Source: Acidobacteriaceae bacterium
GTDB taxonomy: Bacteria; Acidobacteriota; Terriglobia; Terriglobales; Acidobacteriaceae
Direction of reading: 5' to 3'
Assembly: GCA_003134855.1 (NCBI GenBank)
Contig: PLCS01000007.1
Span: 381,011 to 445,010 of the forward strand
Length of the DNA: 64,000 nucleotides
The notes under the pieces are model-generated. The model ran no database searches. It was given only the letters and a program-made list of their open reading frames with translations, and had not been told where the DNA came from. The position numbers and the translations under genes are program-made. This document shows positions 30,263 to 39,078 of the stretch, piece after piece; within the stretch, counting starts at the first letter, position 1, and the number at the start of each line of letters is the position of its first letter.

Positions 30263-30344
30263 TGACACAAAGCTGGCCCTCGAAAGAGGCTCTAGTACAC
30301 TGGAATGTTCCCTATTTTGCAGTGCAAGCCCGCAGGAGGCCCTT

Positions 30345-31562
30345 ATGGCATCGATTATTCTTCCGGCAGTTCCGTCTGAGTCGCGGCCGGGGCGGTTTGG
30401 CGTTTATGGCGGGCGGTATGTCCCGGAGACGCTGATGGCGGCGCTGGTGGAACTGGAGCGCGAGTACGATCTGGCCAAGGCCGACGCGGCCTTTCAGGCG
30501 GAGCTGGCCGATCTGCTGCACAACTACGCCGGGCGGCCGACGGCGCTCTACTTCTGCAAGCGTCTGACCGAGCAGTTGGGCGGGGCGAAGATCTATTTGA
30601 AACGCGAAGACCTGCTACACACCGGCGCGCACAAGATCAACAACGCGCTGGGGCAGGGATTGTTGGCCAGGCGGATGGGCAAGAAGCGCATCATCGCCGA
30701 GACCGGCGCGGGGCAGCACGGCGTGGCGACCGCGACGGTCTGCGCGCTGCTCGGCCTGGAGTGCGTGGTCTACATGGGCGATGTGGACATGGAGCGCCAG
30801 GAGTTGAACGTGCTGCGCATGAGGCTGCTGGGCGCGGAGGTGCGCGGGGTTTCGTCGGGATCCAAAACCCTCAAGGACGCGATCAGCGAGGCGATGCGCG
30901 ACTGGGTGACCAACGTCCGGACTACTTATTATTTGTTGGGCTCGGCGCTGGGGGCGCATCCTTATCCGACGATGGTGCGCGACTTCCACCGCTGCATCAG
31001 CATTGAGCTGAAGGAGCAGATTCTGGAGCGCGAGGGGCGGCTGCCTACGGCGGTGATCGCCTGCGTGGGCGGCGGATCGAATGCGATTGGCGCGTTCTAT
31101 TCCTTCATTCCCGACCGCGAGGTCCGTCTGATCGGCGTGGAGGCCGGTGGGCGGGGACGCAAGCTGGGCGAGCACGCGGCGCGCTTCAGCGGCGGTTCGC
31201 CAGGGGTCTTGCAAGGGACCTATTCGTATGTCTTGCAGGATGAGAACGGGCAGATCGCGCTGACTCATTCGGTGTCGGCGGGCCTCGACTATGCGTCCGT
31301 TGGCCCGGAGCACGCGATGCTGCACGACCTGGGGCGCGCCGAGTACGTGGTGCAGGATGACGCGGCGGCTCTGGACGCGGTGGTGCGGCTGGCGCGAACG
31401 GAGGGGATTTTGCCGGCGCTCGAAAGCGCGCACGCCGTGGCCGAGGCGCTACGGATTGCTCCCGCGATGCACGCTCGTGACATACTGGTGGTGAACCTCT
31501 CCGGACGCGGCGACAAGGATATGGGCATCCTGGCGCGCGAGTTGAATCTTCAGGGAGCGTGA
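30345..31562 (+). CDS. trpB: Tryptophan synthase beta chain
   Basis: Makes tryptophan from indole and serine with PLP; partner of TrpA. ATG 30345 is set by AGGAGG at 30334-30339, giving 405 residues. Conserved elements: [37 protein letters not shown] with the PLP Lys, [36 protein letters not shown] for phosphate binding and LSGRGDKDM at the end. It is the first gene of trpB-trpA, separated from trpA by 10 bp. Upstream in-frame sequence to 30069 is not coding. Confidence 0.98.
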   Translation: MASIILPAVPSESRPGRFGVYGGRYVPETLMAALVELEREYDLAKADAAFQAELADLLHNYAGRPTALYFCKRLTEQLGGAKIYLKREDLLHTGAHKINNALGQGLLARRMGKKRIIAETGAGQHGVATATVCALLGLECVVYMGDVDMERQELNVLRMRLLGAEVRGVSSGSKTLKDAISEAMRDWVTNVRTTYYLLGSALGAHPYPTMVRDFHRCISIELKEQILEREGRLPTAVIACVGGGSNAIGAFYSFIPDREVRLIGVEAGGRGRKLGEHAARFSGGSPGVLQGTYSYVLQDENGQIALTHSVSAGLDYASVGPEHAMLHDLGRAEYVVQDDAAALDAVVRLARTEGILPALESAHAVAEALRIAPAMHARDILVVNLSGRGDKDMGILARELNLQGA

Positions 31563-31572
31563 GCTTTTTTCG

Positions 31573-32370
31573 ATGGCGATACGATTCGATCACAAACCGG
31601 GGCTGGTGATTTATCTGACGGCGGGCGACCCGACCCTCGATGCCACGCGCGCGGTTGCCATTGCGGCCATCGACGCGGGCGCGGATGTGATCGAGCTGGG
31701 TGTGCCCTTCAGCGATCCGCTGGCCGATGGGCCAGTGATTCAGCGCGCGATGGAGCGGGCGGTGGCGCGCGGAGTCAGTTTGCGCGATGTGGTCAAACTC
31801 GCGCGGGAGATACGTGCTGTCAGGCCCACGGCGGGCATCGTCCTATTCAGCTATTTCAATCCGATTTTGCATTACGGCCTGACCAAATTTGTCGATGACG
31901 CGGTGGCGGCCGGCGCGGATGGCGTACTGGTGACCGACCTGATTGTCGAAGAGGCGGGCGAGTACCTCAATGAGATGGCTCGCGTGGGTCTTGCGCCGAT
32001 CTTTCTGGCCGCGCCCACCAGCCCCGACGAGCGGCTGGAAGCGATCGCCATGCACTGCAAAGGATTTATTTACGCCATCTCTCGCGTGGGCATTACCGGC
32101 ACGCAGCAGACAATGACCTCCGACGCGGCGTCGCTGGTGGCGCGCATCCGGCGCCTATCGGAAACAAACAAGCCCACACTGCCGGTGGCCGTCGGCTTCG
32201 GCATCAGCAACAGCGAACACGTCGCCCAGGTGGCGGAGTTCGCGGATGCCGCGGTGGTCGGCAGCGCGATTGTCGAGCTGATTGAATGCTCGACAGCGGA
32301 GACGGCGCCCGGCGCAGTGGCTCGATTTATCGAGGGCCTGCGCTTGCCTCAGGCGGCGCTGGCCCGGTAA
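31573..32370 (+). CDS. trpA: Tryptophan synthase alpha chain
   Basis: Cleaves indole-3-glycerol phosphate and feeds indole to TrpB. The 265-residue TIM barrel shows IELGVPFSDPLADGPVIQ with catalytic Glu and Asp, GADGVLVTDLIVEEAGEY, FLAAPTSPDERL, YAISRVGITGTQ and VAVGFGISNSEHV. It follows trpB directly. A hairpin-forming repeat array follows the stop. Confidence 0.98.
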   Translation: MAIRFDHKPGLVIYLTAGDPTLDATRAVAIAAIDAGADVIELGVPFSDPLADGPVIQRAMERAVARGVSLRDVVKLAREIRAVRPTAGIVLFSYFNPILHYGLTKFVDDAVAAGADGVLVTDLIVEEAGEYLNEMARVGLAPIFLAAPTSPDERLEAIAMHCKGFIYAISRVGITGTQQTMTSDAASLVARIRRLSETNKPTLPVAVGFGISNSEHVAQVAEFADAAVVGSAIVELIECSTAETAPGAVARFIEGLRLPQAALAR

Positions 32371-32378
32371 CGACTCCG

Positions 32379-32477
32379 TAGCTTCTAGCCTCTAGCTTCT
32401 AGCTTGTCCGCCGCCAGATTGAGCTGGCAAGACTCGCAGCAGCACAACGAAGCTAGGAGCTAGAAGCTAGCAGCTAG
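32379..32477. repeat. TAGCTTC micro-repeat array with inverted arms
   Basis: The first arm has repeated TAGCTTC/TAGCCTC units (32379-32407) and the second arm the inverse GAAGCTAGGAGCTAGAAGCT (from 32448) to 32477, about 40 bp apart. Together they can form a long imperfect hairpin between trpA and the chorismate mutase gene. It may act as a terminator or recombination remnant. Confidence 0.65.
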
Positions 32478-32497
32478 GTTTTCAACACGAGGATGAA

Positions 32498-32884
32498 ATG
32501 ACGCTGGAAGAATTGCGAGATCAGATTGATGTTCTGGACCGCCAGCTTGTCGAACTGCTGAGCGAACGAGCCCGCGCGGCGCAGATGATCGGCCACCTGA
32601 AGGTTGCCACCTCGCTGCCGGTCTACGAGCCGGCGCGCGAGAAGGTGATCTACGCCAACGTGCGCGCGGCTAACAAGGGCCCCCTGCCGGACATCGAGCT
32701 GACGCACATCTACGAGCGCATCATCGACGTGATGCGAGCCTTGCAGCGGGACGAGTTGGCCTCAGAGAGAAACGCCCAGGCGATTGCATCGGGGTCCCCG
32801 GCGACAGGTCTTGGTCGCGGGGGTGATGTTGTGCCGGGCCATGCCGCTGGCGCTGAGACGCCTGAGACTGGGACGAAGCAATGA
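32498..32884 (+). CDS. Chorismate mutase, AroQ type
   Basis: Converts chorismate to prephenate. The 128-residue protein has the three-helix AroQ fold in residues 1-90: LEELRDQIDVLDRQLVELLS, RARAAQMIGHLK, VYEPAREKVI and LTHIYERIIDVMRALQRDE. Residues 90-128 are a Gly/Ala/Pro-rich tail with no fold. The stop overlaps the start of the DAHP synthase gene by 4 bp (ATGA), which suggests coupled translation and a physical pairing known for AroQ with type I-beta DAHP synthase. Confidence 0.93.
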   Translation: MTLEELRDQIDVLDRQLVELLSERARAAQMIGHLKVATSLPVYEPAREKVIYANVRAANKGPLPDIELTHIYERIIDVMRALQRDELASERNAQAIASGSPATGLGRGGDVVPGHAAGAETPETGTKQ

Positions 32885-33897
32885 TCGTAGCGATGCAGGA
32901 GAGAGCCACCGAGGAGCAGATCGATGCCGTCCTTGGCGCCATGTTGGAAGCCGGAGTTAATGTTCATCGAACCACTGGCACAACGCAGACCATCCTGGCC
33001 GGCGTAGGCCCCACCGCCAGCATCGACCTGGCGAAGTTCGAGCTGTTTGCGGGTGTGCTCTATGTGCTCCGCATTACCGCGCCCTACAAGTTGGCCGGCC
33101 GCGCCTTCCGCCCGGAGGGCACGGTGGTGGAGTTTCCCAACGGCGTCAAGGTTGGCGGCGAGCATGTCGCGGTGATGGCCGGGCCGTGCGCGATTGAAAG
33201 CCGCGAGCAGATTTTCACGATTGCCAAATGCGTGAAGGCCGCGGGTGGGGGCTTTTTGCGCGGAGGCGCCTTCAAGCCGCGCAGTTCGCCCTACGCCTTT
33301 CAGGGCCTGGGCATTCCGGGCCTGAAGCTGATGCACGAGGCGGCCCAGGAACAGGGCTTGCTCACGGTCACCGAGGTGATGGAGATCGCGCAGATCGGCG
33401 AGATGCTGCCGTACACCGATCTCTTCCAGGTGGGCGCGCGCAATATGCAGAACTTCAACCTGCTGCGCGAACTGGGTCTGGCGCGCAAGCCGGTGCTGCT
33501 CAAGCGCGGCATCTCCGCGACGCTCGAAGAGCTGCTGCTGTCGGCGGAGTACATCATGGCCGGCGGCAACTACGACATCATTCTCTGCGAGCGCGGCATC
33601 CGGACCTATGAGACATCCACGCGCAACACCATGGACATCTCGGCGATTCCGGTGCTGCACAAGCTTTCGCACCTGCCGGTAGTGGCTGACCCTTCGCACG
33701 GCACGGGCCGGCGCGACATGGTTCCTCCGATGGCCAAGGCAGCGGTGGCCGCGGGCGCGGATGGGATTCTGGTGGAGATTCATCCCAACGCCGACAAGGC
33801 CGCCTCGGACGCCGCGCAGACGCTATACCTCGATCAATTTGAAAAGCTGATCGGCGAGCTGCGGGTGATTGCGCAAGCGGTGGGGCGGACGCTGTAG
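32881..33897 (+). CDS. aroF: 3-deoxy-7-phosphoheptulonate synthase (type I-beta)
   Basis: First step of the shikimate pathway: PEP plus erythrose 4-phosphate. The 338-residue enzyme has an N-terminal ferredoxin-like regulatory domain (residues 1-80, ATEEQIDAVLGAMLEAGVNV) as in Thermotoga-type enzymes. The barrel follows with MAGPCAIES, FLRGGAFKPRSSPYAFQGLG, QVGARNMQNF, KPVLLKRGISATLEEL, CERGIRTYE and DPSHGTGRR. The neighbouring mutase and tyrA point to Phe/Tyr supply. Confidence 0.97.
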   Translation: MIVAMQERATEEQIDAVLGAMLEAGVNVHRTTGTTQTILAGVGPTASIDLAKFELFAGVLYVLRITAPYKLAGRAFRPEGTVVEFPNGVKVGGEHVAVMAGPCAIESREQIFTIAKCVKAAGGGFLRGGAFKPRSSPYAFQGLGIPGLKLMHEAAQEQGLLTVTEVMEIAQIGEMLPYTDLFQVGARNMQNFNLLRELGLARKPVLLKRGISATLEELLLSAEYIMAGGNYDIILCERGIRTYETSTRNTMDISAIPVLHKLSHLPVVADPSHGTGRRDMVPPMAKAAVAAGADGILVEIHPNADKAASDAAQTLYLDQFEKLIGELRVIAQAVGRTL

Positions 33898-33904
33898 TAC
33901 ATAT

Positions 33905-34003
33905 GGAGCGGAGTAAGCGGGGTTAGCGGAGTTAGCATAAGCCCACACGGCTAACACCGCTAACACGCGCGAAGCGCGGCTAACTCCACTAACCACGCTA
34001 ACA
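33905..34003. repeat. GTTAGCGGA micro-repeat array
   Basis: GGTTAGCGGAGTTAGC (33920-33935) is followed by inverse units GCTAACACCGCTAACAC and GCTAACTCCACTAACC, ending near 34003. It forms an imperfect hairpin between aroF and tyrA. The unit differs from that of the array before the chorismate mutase gene. Confidence 0.6.
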
Positions 34004-34017
34004 GGAGCAAAGAACCC

Positions 34018-34878
34018 ATGATCGAGCGCATCGCAATTCTGGGCACGGGGCTGCTGGGCACGTCGGTGGGCCTGGCGCTGCGCGCGGCGGGCTTTCGCGG
34101 CTCGATTGTGGGCTGGAACCGGGGCGCGGAGGGGGCGCGGCTGGCGCTTGAGTCTGGCGCTATCGATTCGAAAGCCGCGGACCCCCTACAGGCCGCGCGC
34201 GAAAGCCAGGTGGTGCTGCTGGCCGTGCCCATCTACGCAACCCTCGACTATATGGAGAAGCTCTCCGGCGTCCTGGGCTCCGAGCATCTGGTCACCGACG
34301 TGGGCAGCACCAAAGGGGCGATCACCGAAGCGGCTGGGCGGCTGTTCAATACGCCCGAGCGGGCAGCGTTTTTGCCGGGGCATCCCATGGCCGGCAAGGA
34401 GCGCGGCGGGGCGGCGCTGGGCGATGCGGAGCTCTTTCGCGGCGCGGTGTGGCTCTTTACCGACGACGCTAGCTGGCAGCGCTCGGCGCGCTCTTTGGAA
34501 TTGGTCAAGGGTTGGCGGGAGTGGGTTGCCGCCATGGGCTCGAAGTGCATTGATCTTGACCCCGCGCGACACGACGAGATGGTGGCCTGGGTCAGCCATC
34601 TGCCGCAGTTTTTGGCCACGGCGCTGAGCGCGCTCTTGCAGGAAGAGGTAGGCGACGCGCCGGAGCTGAAAGACGTGGGCGGACGCGCACTGAGGGAGAT
34701 GACGCGCCTGGGGGCGAGCCCTTATTCCATGTGGCGCGACATCGCCTCCACCAACACAGAGGCTATCCAGGCGGCGCTGCACGCGCTGGAGCAGCGGCTG
34801 GCCCATCTGCGCGAAAATCTGCGCACCCCGGAGTTGCGCGCGGAGTTCGAGCAGGCCAACCGGTTTAGGCGGGAGTAG
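34018..34878 (+). CDS. tyrA: Prephenate dehydrogenase
   Basis: Oxidises prephenate to 4-hydroxyphenylpyruvate with NAD(P) for tyrosine synthesis. 286 residues with the Rossmann motif ILGTGLLGTSVGLAL, VVLLAVPIYATLDYM, TDVGSTKGAITEAA, FLPGHPMAGKERGG, DEMVAWVSHLPQFLATALSA and RLGASPYSMWRDI, all TyrA-like. There is no ACT domain or mutase fusion; the mutase is the separate gene two places upstream. AGGAGC precedes ATG 34018. Confidence 0.97.
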   Translation: MIERIAILGTGLLGTSVGLALRAAGFRGSIVGWNRGAEGARLALESGAIDSKAADPLQAARESQVVLLAVPIYATLDYMEKLSGVLGSEHLVTDVGSTKGAITEAAGRLFNTPERAAFLPGHPMAGKERGGAALGDAELFRGAVWLFTDDASWQRSARSLELVKGWREWVAAMGSKCIDLDPARHDEMVAWVSHLPQFLATALSALLQEEVGDAPELKDVGGRALREMTRLGASPYSMWRDIASTNTEAIQAALHALEQRLAHLRENLRTPELRAEFEQANRFRRE

Positions 34879-35123
34879 GGAATTGCCGAGGCAGACGTAC
34901 CACCATGCGGGATGGAATTCAATTCGGACTGGCGATGTCCATAATGGTGTGCTACTTTGTACGTAACGGCTCATTTTCCGGCGCACAAGGCCGGAGTGAA
35001 GAAGCGGCTTCCCCCTCCACCAGTTTTCTCACAAGCGGTATTCTTTCAGTGAATTACAAAATTGTGTGACCGCCAGCTCCGTGCGCACATCAAATAAACG
35101 CCAACCAGGCAAGGGAACGACGT

Positions 35124-35942
35124 ATGGCGCAAATATTTGACCGCAGTTCCAACGCCTTGGCTCGTGCGAGCCTGGTTTTGACGGGGCTGATCGTGATCGC
35201 TCTGGGCGTTACGCTGAATGAGTTGCAGCGCTCGCCCTGGGTGACGCGCCAGGGTCAGCGTCCCGACCAGCCGGTGCCCTTCAGCCACAAGCATCACGTG
35301 CAGGGGCTGGGCGTGCAGTGCCAATACTGCCACGTCACCGCGGAGACCTCGAGCTACGCCGGAATCCCGCCGACAAAGACCTGCATCAACTGCCACGCGC
35401 AGATCTGGACCAACGCGCAACTGCTGGAGCCGGTGCGCCAGAGTTGGGCGACGGGGCAATCGTTGCCCTGGATCAAGGTGCATGACCTTCCCGATTATGT
35501 TTATTTCAGCCACGAGATTCATGTGAACAAGGGCATCGGCTGCGCCAGTTGCCATGGCCGCGTGGACCAGATGCCGCTGATGTACGCGCAAAACACCTTG
35601 CAGATGGAGTGGTGCCTGGACTGTCATCGCAACCCGGCGAAGAACCTGCGCCCCACCAGCGAGATTTACAACATGGCCTGGGAAGCACCGGCGAGCGACC
35701 GGCCGGTGTGGTGCGCGGTAGGCGATGAGCAGAGCGGCTTGCCCACCGCGCAGAGCGTGAACTGCGTGACCAGGGAGCCGGGCGTCGAGGTTGCATCGCT
35801 TGGAATGCCGGCAAGCGGCGTTCTTCCTCAGGCGAAGTACGAAAAATTCACCAGTCAGGACGAGTTGGGCCACTTCCTCGTCGATCACTACAAGATTCGC
35901 ACGCCGAATGAATTAGCCAGTTGCGAGGTCTGCCACCGATGA
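35124..35942 (+). CDS. actA: Alternative complex III subunit ActA, pentaheme cytochrome c
   Basis: Electron-transfer subunit of the menaquinol:cytochrome c oxidoreductase. The 272-residue protein has one transmembrane anchor (13-31) and five CxxCH heme sites at residues 66-70, 87-91, 140-144, 164-168 and 267-271. HKHHVQGLGVQCQYCH and HEIHVNKGIGCASCH supply likely distal His. The start is first in the operon; the stop overlaps actB (ATGA). No promoter is obvious in the 245-bp gap after tyrA. Confidence 0.96.
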   Translation: MAQIFDRSSNALARASLVLTGLIVIALGVTLNELQRSPWVTRQGQRPDQPVPFSHKHHVQGLGVQCQYCHVTAETSSYAGIPPTKTCINCHAQIWTNAQLLEPVRQSWATGQSLPWIKVHDLPDYVYFSHEIHVNKGIGCASCHGRVDQMPLMYAQNTLQMEWCLDCHRNPAKNLRPTSEIYNMAWEAPASDRPVWCAVGDEQSGLPTAQSVNCVTREPGVEVASLGMPASGVLPQAKYEKFTSQDELGHFLVDHYKIRTPNELASCEVCHR

Positions 35943-38900
35943 GCGAGATGAAAAACAATCTGGTTGGCACAATCGAGCCGGCGCCGATGACGCTGGAGCA
36001 GGTGCGCGAGAAGTTGAAGAACGTGCGCGGCAAACGCTATTGGCGCTCGGTGGACGAGCTGGCCAACACGCCGGAGTTTCAGGCCGCTGTCGAGAAGGAG
36101 TTTCCCGGCTCGCCGCATGGGTGGGGCGATGAGGTCTCGCGGCGCGGCTTCCTCAAATTCATGGGCGCGTCGGCGGCCCTCGCGGGCCTGGCCGGTTGCA
36201 CCAAGCAGCCTGACGAGCCGATCTATCCCTACATCAAAGCGCCGGAAGATTTGATTCTCGGCAAGCCGATGTACTTTGCCACGGCGCATCCGTTTGTCAC
36301 AGGCGCGGTGCCATTGCTGGTGAAGACTGACCAGTTCCGACCCATCAAGATCGACGGCAACCCGGAGCATCCCTACAACCAGGGCTCGTCGGACCCGTTC
36401 ACGCAGGCGACGCTGCTCGACCTTTACGATCCGGACCGCTCGCAGCACGTGACCTATCGCGGCGAGAATCGCGAGTGGGCGGAGTTTGCCGTTGAGTTTC
36501 GCAACAAAGTGATCTCGACCAAGGATGGAACGGGAATTTATTTCCTCAGCGAGACGATCACTTCGCCAACGCTGGCGCGGCAGTGGAAGGCTGTGCAGGC
36601 GAAGTACCCTATGGCGACGCTGGTGCAGTACGACCCGGCGATTGCTGGGACAGCGCTCTCTAATGGGTTGAATGTTCAATACGATTTGGCCGAGGCCGAT
36701 GTCATTCTTTCACTCGACGCGGATTTTCTTTCGGGCGCCGGCTTCCCCGGCTTCCATCAATTAGTGCGTCAATATGCGGAGCGGCGTAAATCGCCAGAGA
36801 AGCTAAACCGGCTGTATGCGATTGAGAGCACTCCGACCACGACGGGACTAAAGGCCGAGCATCGGCTTGGTTTGCGTGCCAGCGAGATTCCGGCCTTTGC
36901 GGCGGAGTTGGCCAAGGCTGTGGGCGTAGAGGGCATTGAAGCTCCCAGCTATGTGTGGACCGACGAACAGAAGAAGTTTCTGGCCGCACTGGCTAGGGAT
37001 TTGAAGGCTCATGCTGGTAAGAGTGTGGTGATTCCAGGGCTTTACCAAGATGCATCGGTAGACGCGCTCGCCCTTGTAATCAACACCGCTCTTGACAGTA
37101 TTGGCAAGACCGTCAATGTGCGGAACGGTTTAATTACACAATCTAGCCAGATACGGGATTTCAAGGGATTGTTAACTGACCTGAATGCGGGCAAAGTAGA
37201 CTGGCTGGTGATTCTGAATGCCAATCCTTTTTACAACGCCCCTGCCGATCTGAATTTTGCAGCAGCATTTGAAAAGGCGAAGATTACTGCGCATCTCGGC
37301 TCACACATGGATGAGACCGGGCAGAATGCGCAGTGGCATATTCCGGCGGCGCATTTTCTTGAGTCTTGGTCTGATGCTCGCGCTTATGACGGAACGGTTT
37401 CGATTGTGCAGCCGATGATTGATCCGCTCTATGGCGGCAAGACAGCACATCACTTCTTCCAGGCATTGCTCGATGAGCCGGGATTGAGTCCGTATGATGC
37501 AGTGCGCGAGACTTGGAAGCTGGTCATCAAGGGGGATTTCGAGACAGGTTGGCGGAAGACGCTTCACCAGGGGTGGGTTGAAGGAACCGCTGATCTTTCT
37601 GATATTACTTTTTCTGCATTGCAGCCCGGTGTGTCCTGGCCAGCTCCAGCACCGTCGCCGAAGGATTCGCTGGAGATCATCTTCCGTCCTGATCCGAATA
37701 TCTATGACGGGCGGTGGTCGAATGTCGGCTGGCTACAGGAGCTGCCCAAGCCGGTTACCAATCTTAGTTGGGACAATGCGGCGCTGATTTCAGGCGCGAC
37801 GCTGACGAAGTACGGACTCGAAGAAGACGACATTGTTGAGTTGACGGTGAATGGCCGCAAGGTCAACGCGCCGGTAATTGTTGTGCCGGGGCATCCGGAT
37901 AATTCGGTCACGGTTCATCTGGGCTATGGGCGCTCGTTTGCGGGGCGCGTCGGCTCGGGTGCGGGCTTCAATGCTTATTTGATTCGCACCTCGGATGCTC
38001 CGTTTTATGCCGTCGGTTCGATGAAGAAGGTTGAAGGCAAGTGGGGCCTTGCGGTAACCAAGAGTCACTTCCAGGACCACCGGCCGAAGCTGTTTGGAGG
38101 ACAGGGCAACGGCAACAACTCGCTGGAAGCCGATGAGGCAATCAGCGAGCGCGGCATCATTCGCTATGCAACGCTGGATGAGTACAAGGCTGATCCGGGC
38201 TTCGCCAACGAGGGCGAGACGCACTCGACGACCGACAAGAGCAACACGCTCTTCCCCAACTGGGAGTACAAGGACAACGCCTGGGGCATGTCGATCGACA
38301 TGAACAGTTGCGTGGGCTGCAACGCGTGCATTATCGGCTGTTATGCGGAAAATAATATTCCGGTCGTCGGCAAGCAGCAGGTACGCATCGGACGCAATAT
38401 GCAGTGGCTGCGCATCGACACTTACTTCGAAGGCGACCTGGCCGCGCCGCGCGCCCACTTCCAGCCGATGGCCTGCCAGCATTGCGAGAACGCGCCCTGC
38501 GAGCAGGTTTGCCCGGTGGGCGCCACGGTGCATACGCCCGAAGGCTTGAACGCAATGGTCTACAACCGCTGCGTGGGCACGCGCTACTGCTCGAACAACT
38601 GCCCCTACAAGGTGCGGAGGTTCAACTTCCTGCTTTACTCGGACTTCGAGACAGAGAGTTTGAAGCTAATGCGCAATCCCGATGTGACGGTGCGCTCGCG
38701 CGGTGTGATGGAAAAATGCAGCTATTGCTTGCAGCGCATCTCGGCGGCGAAGATCGAGGCCGACAAGGAGAACCGCGCGATTCGCGACGGCGAGGTTGTG
38801 ACCGCCTGCCAGCAGGCCTGCCCGGCTCAGGCGATCAGCTTCGGCAACATCAACGACAAGCAGAGCAAGGTGGCGAAGTTGCAAGCCGATGAACGCAGCT

Positions 38901-39013
38901 ACCAGGTGCTCGCCGATCTGAATACGCGTCCGCGTACCAAGTATGTGGCCGCGGTGGTGAATCTGAATCCTGAGTTGCAGGCTGGGCCGGTGGAGCATCC
39001 GGCGAAGAGTTGA
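35939..39013 (+). CDS. actB: Alternative complex III subunit ActB, iron-sulfur protein
   Basis: A large periplasmic subunit, 1024 residues, in which a molybdopterin-oxidoreductase-like part (about 90-760) is fused to a four-cluster ferredoxin part (about 785-1000). ATG 35939 overlaps the actA stop. The Tat-type signal is RRGFLKFMGASAALAGLAGC with a lipobox-like LAGC. Cysteine clusters include CVGCNACIIGC, CQHCENAPCEQVCPVG, CVGTRYCSNNCPY and CSYCL plus CQQACPA. In known ActB the first part lacks molybdenum. The region from about 36.8 to 37.6 kb is lower in GC than both sides. Confidence 0.95.
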   Translation: MSEMKNNLVGTIEPAPMTLEQVREKLKNVRGKRYWRSVDELANTPEFQAAVEKEFPGSPHGWGDEVSRRGFLKFMGASAALAGLAGCTKQPDEPIYPYIKAPEDLILGKPMYFATAHPFVTGAVPLLVKTDQFRPIKIDGNPEHPYNQGSSDPFTQATLLDLYDPDRSQHVTYRGENREWAEFAVEFRNKVISTKDGTGIYFLSETITSPTLARQWKAVQAKYPMATLVQYDPAIAGTALSNGLNVQYDLAEADVILSLDADFLSGAGFPGFHQLVRQYAERRKSPEKLNRLYAIESTPTTTGLKAEHRLGLRASEIPAFAAELAKAVGVEGIEAPSYVWTDEQKKFLAALARDLKAHAGKSVVIPGLYQDASVDALALVINTALDSIGKTVNVRNGLITQSSQIRDFKGLLTDLNAGKVDWLVILNANPFYNAPADLNFAAAFEKAKITAHLGSHMDETGQNAQWHIPAAHFLESWSDARAYDGTVSIVQPMIDPLYGGKTAHHFFQALLDEPGLSPYDAVRETWKLVIKGDFETGWRKTLHQGWVEGTADLSDITFSALQPGVSWPAPAPSPKDSLEIIFRPDPNIYDGRWSNVGWLQELPKPVTNLSWDNAALISGATLTKYGLEEDDIVELTVNGRKVNAPVIVVPGHPDNSVTVHLGYGRSFAGRVGSGAGFNAYLIRTSDAPFYAVGSMKKVEGKWGLAVTKSHFQDHRPKLFGGQGNGNNSLEADEAISERGIIRYATLDEYKADPGFANEGETHSTTDKSNTLFPNWEYKDNAWGMSIDMNSCVGCNACIIGCYAENNIPVVGKQQVRIGRNMQWLRIDTYFEGDLAAPRAHFQPMACQHCENAPCEQVCPVGATVHTPEGLNAMVYNRCVGTRYCSNNCPYKVRRFNFLLYSDFETESLKLMRNPDVTVRSRGVMEKCSYCLQRISAAKIEADKENRAIRDGEVVTACQQACPAQAISFGNINDKQSKVAKLQADERSYQVLADLNTRPRTKYVAAVVNLNPELQAGPVEHPAKS

Positions 39014-39078
39014 GGGAAATGCAGTGAAGAAGTGAATGAGTGAAGAAGTGAGTCTTAAAGCAAGTTAGCGGAGCCAGG

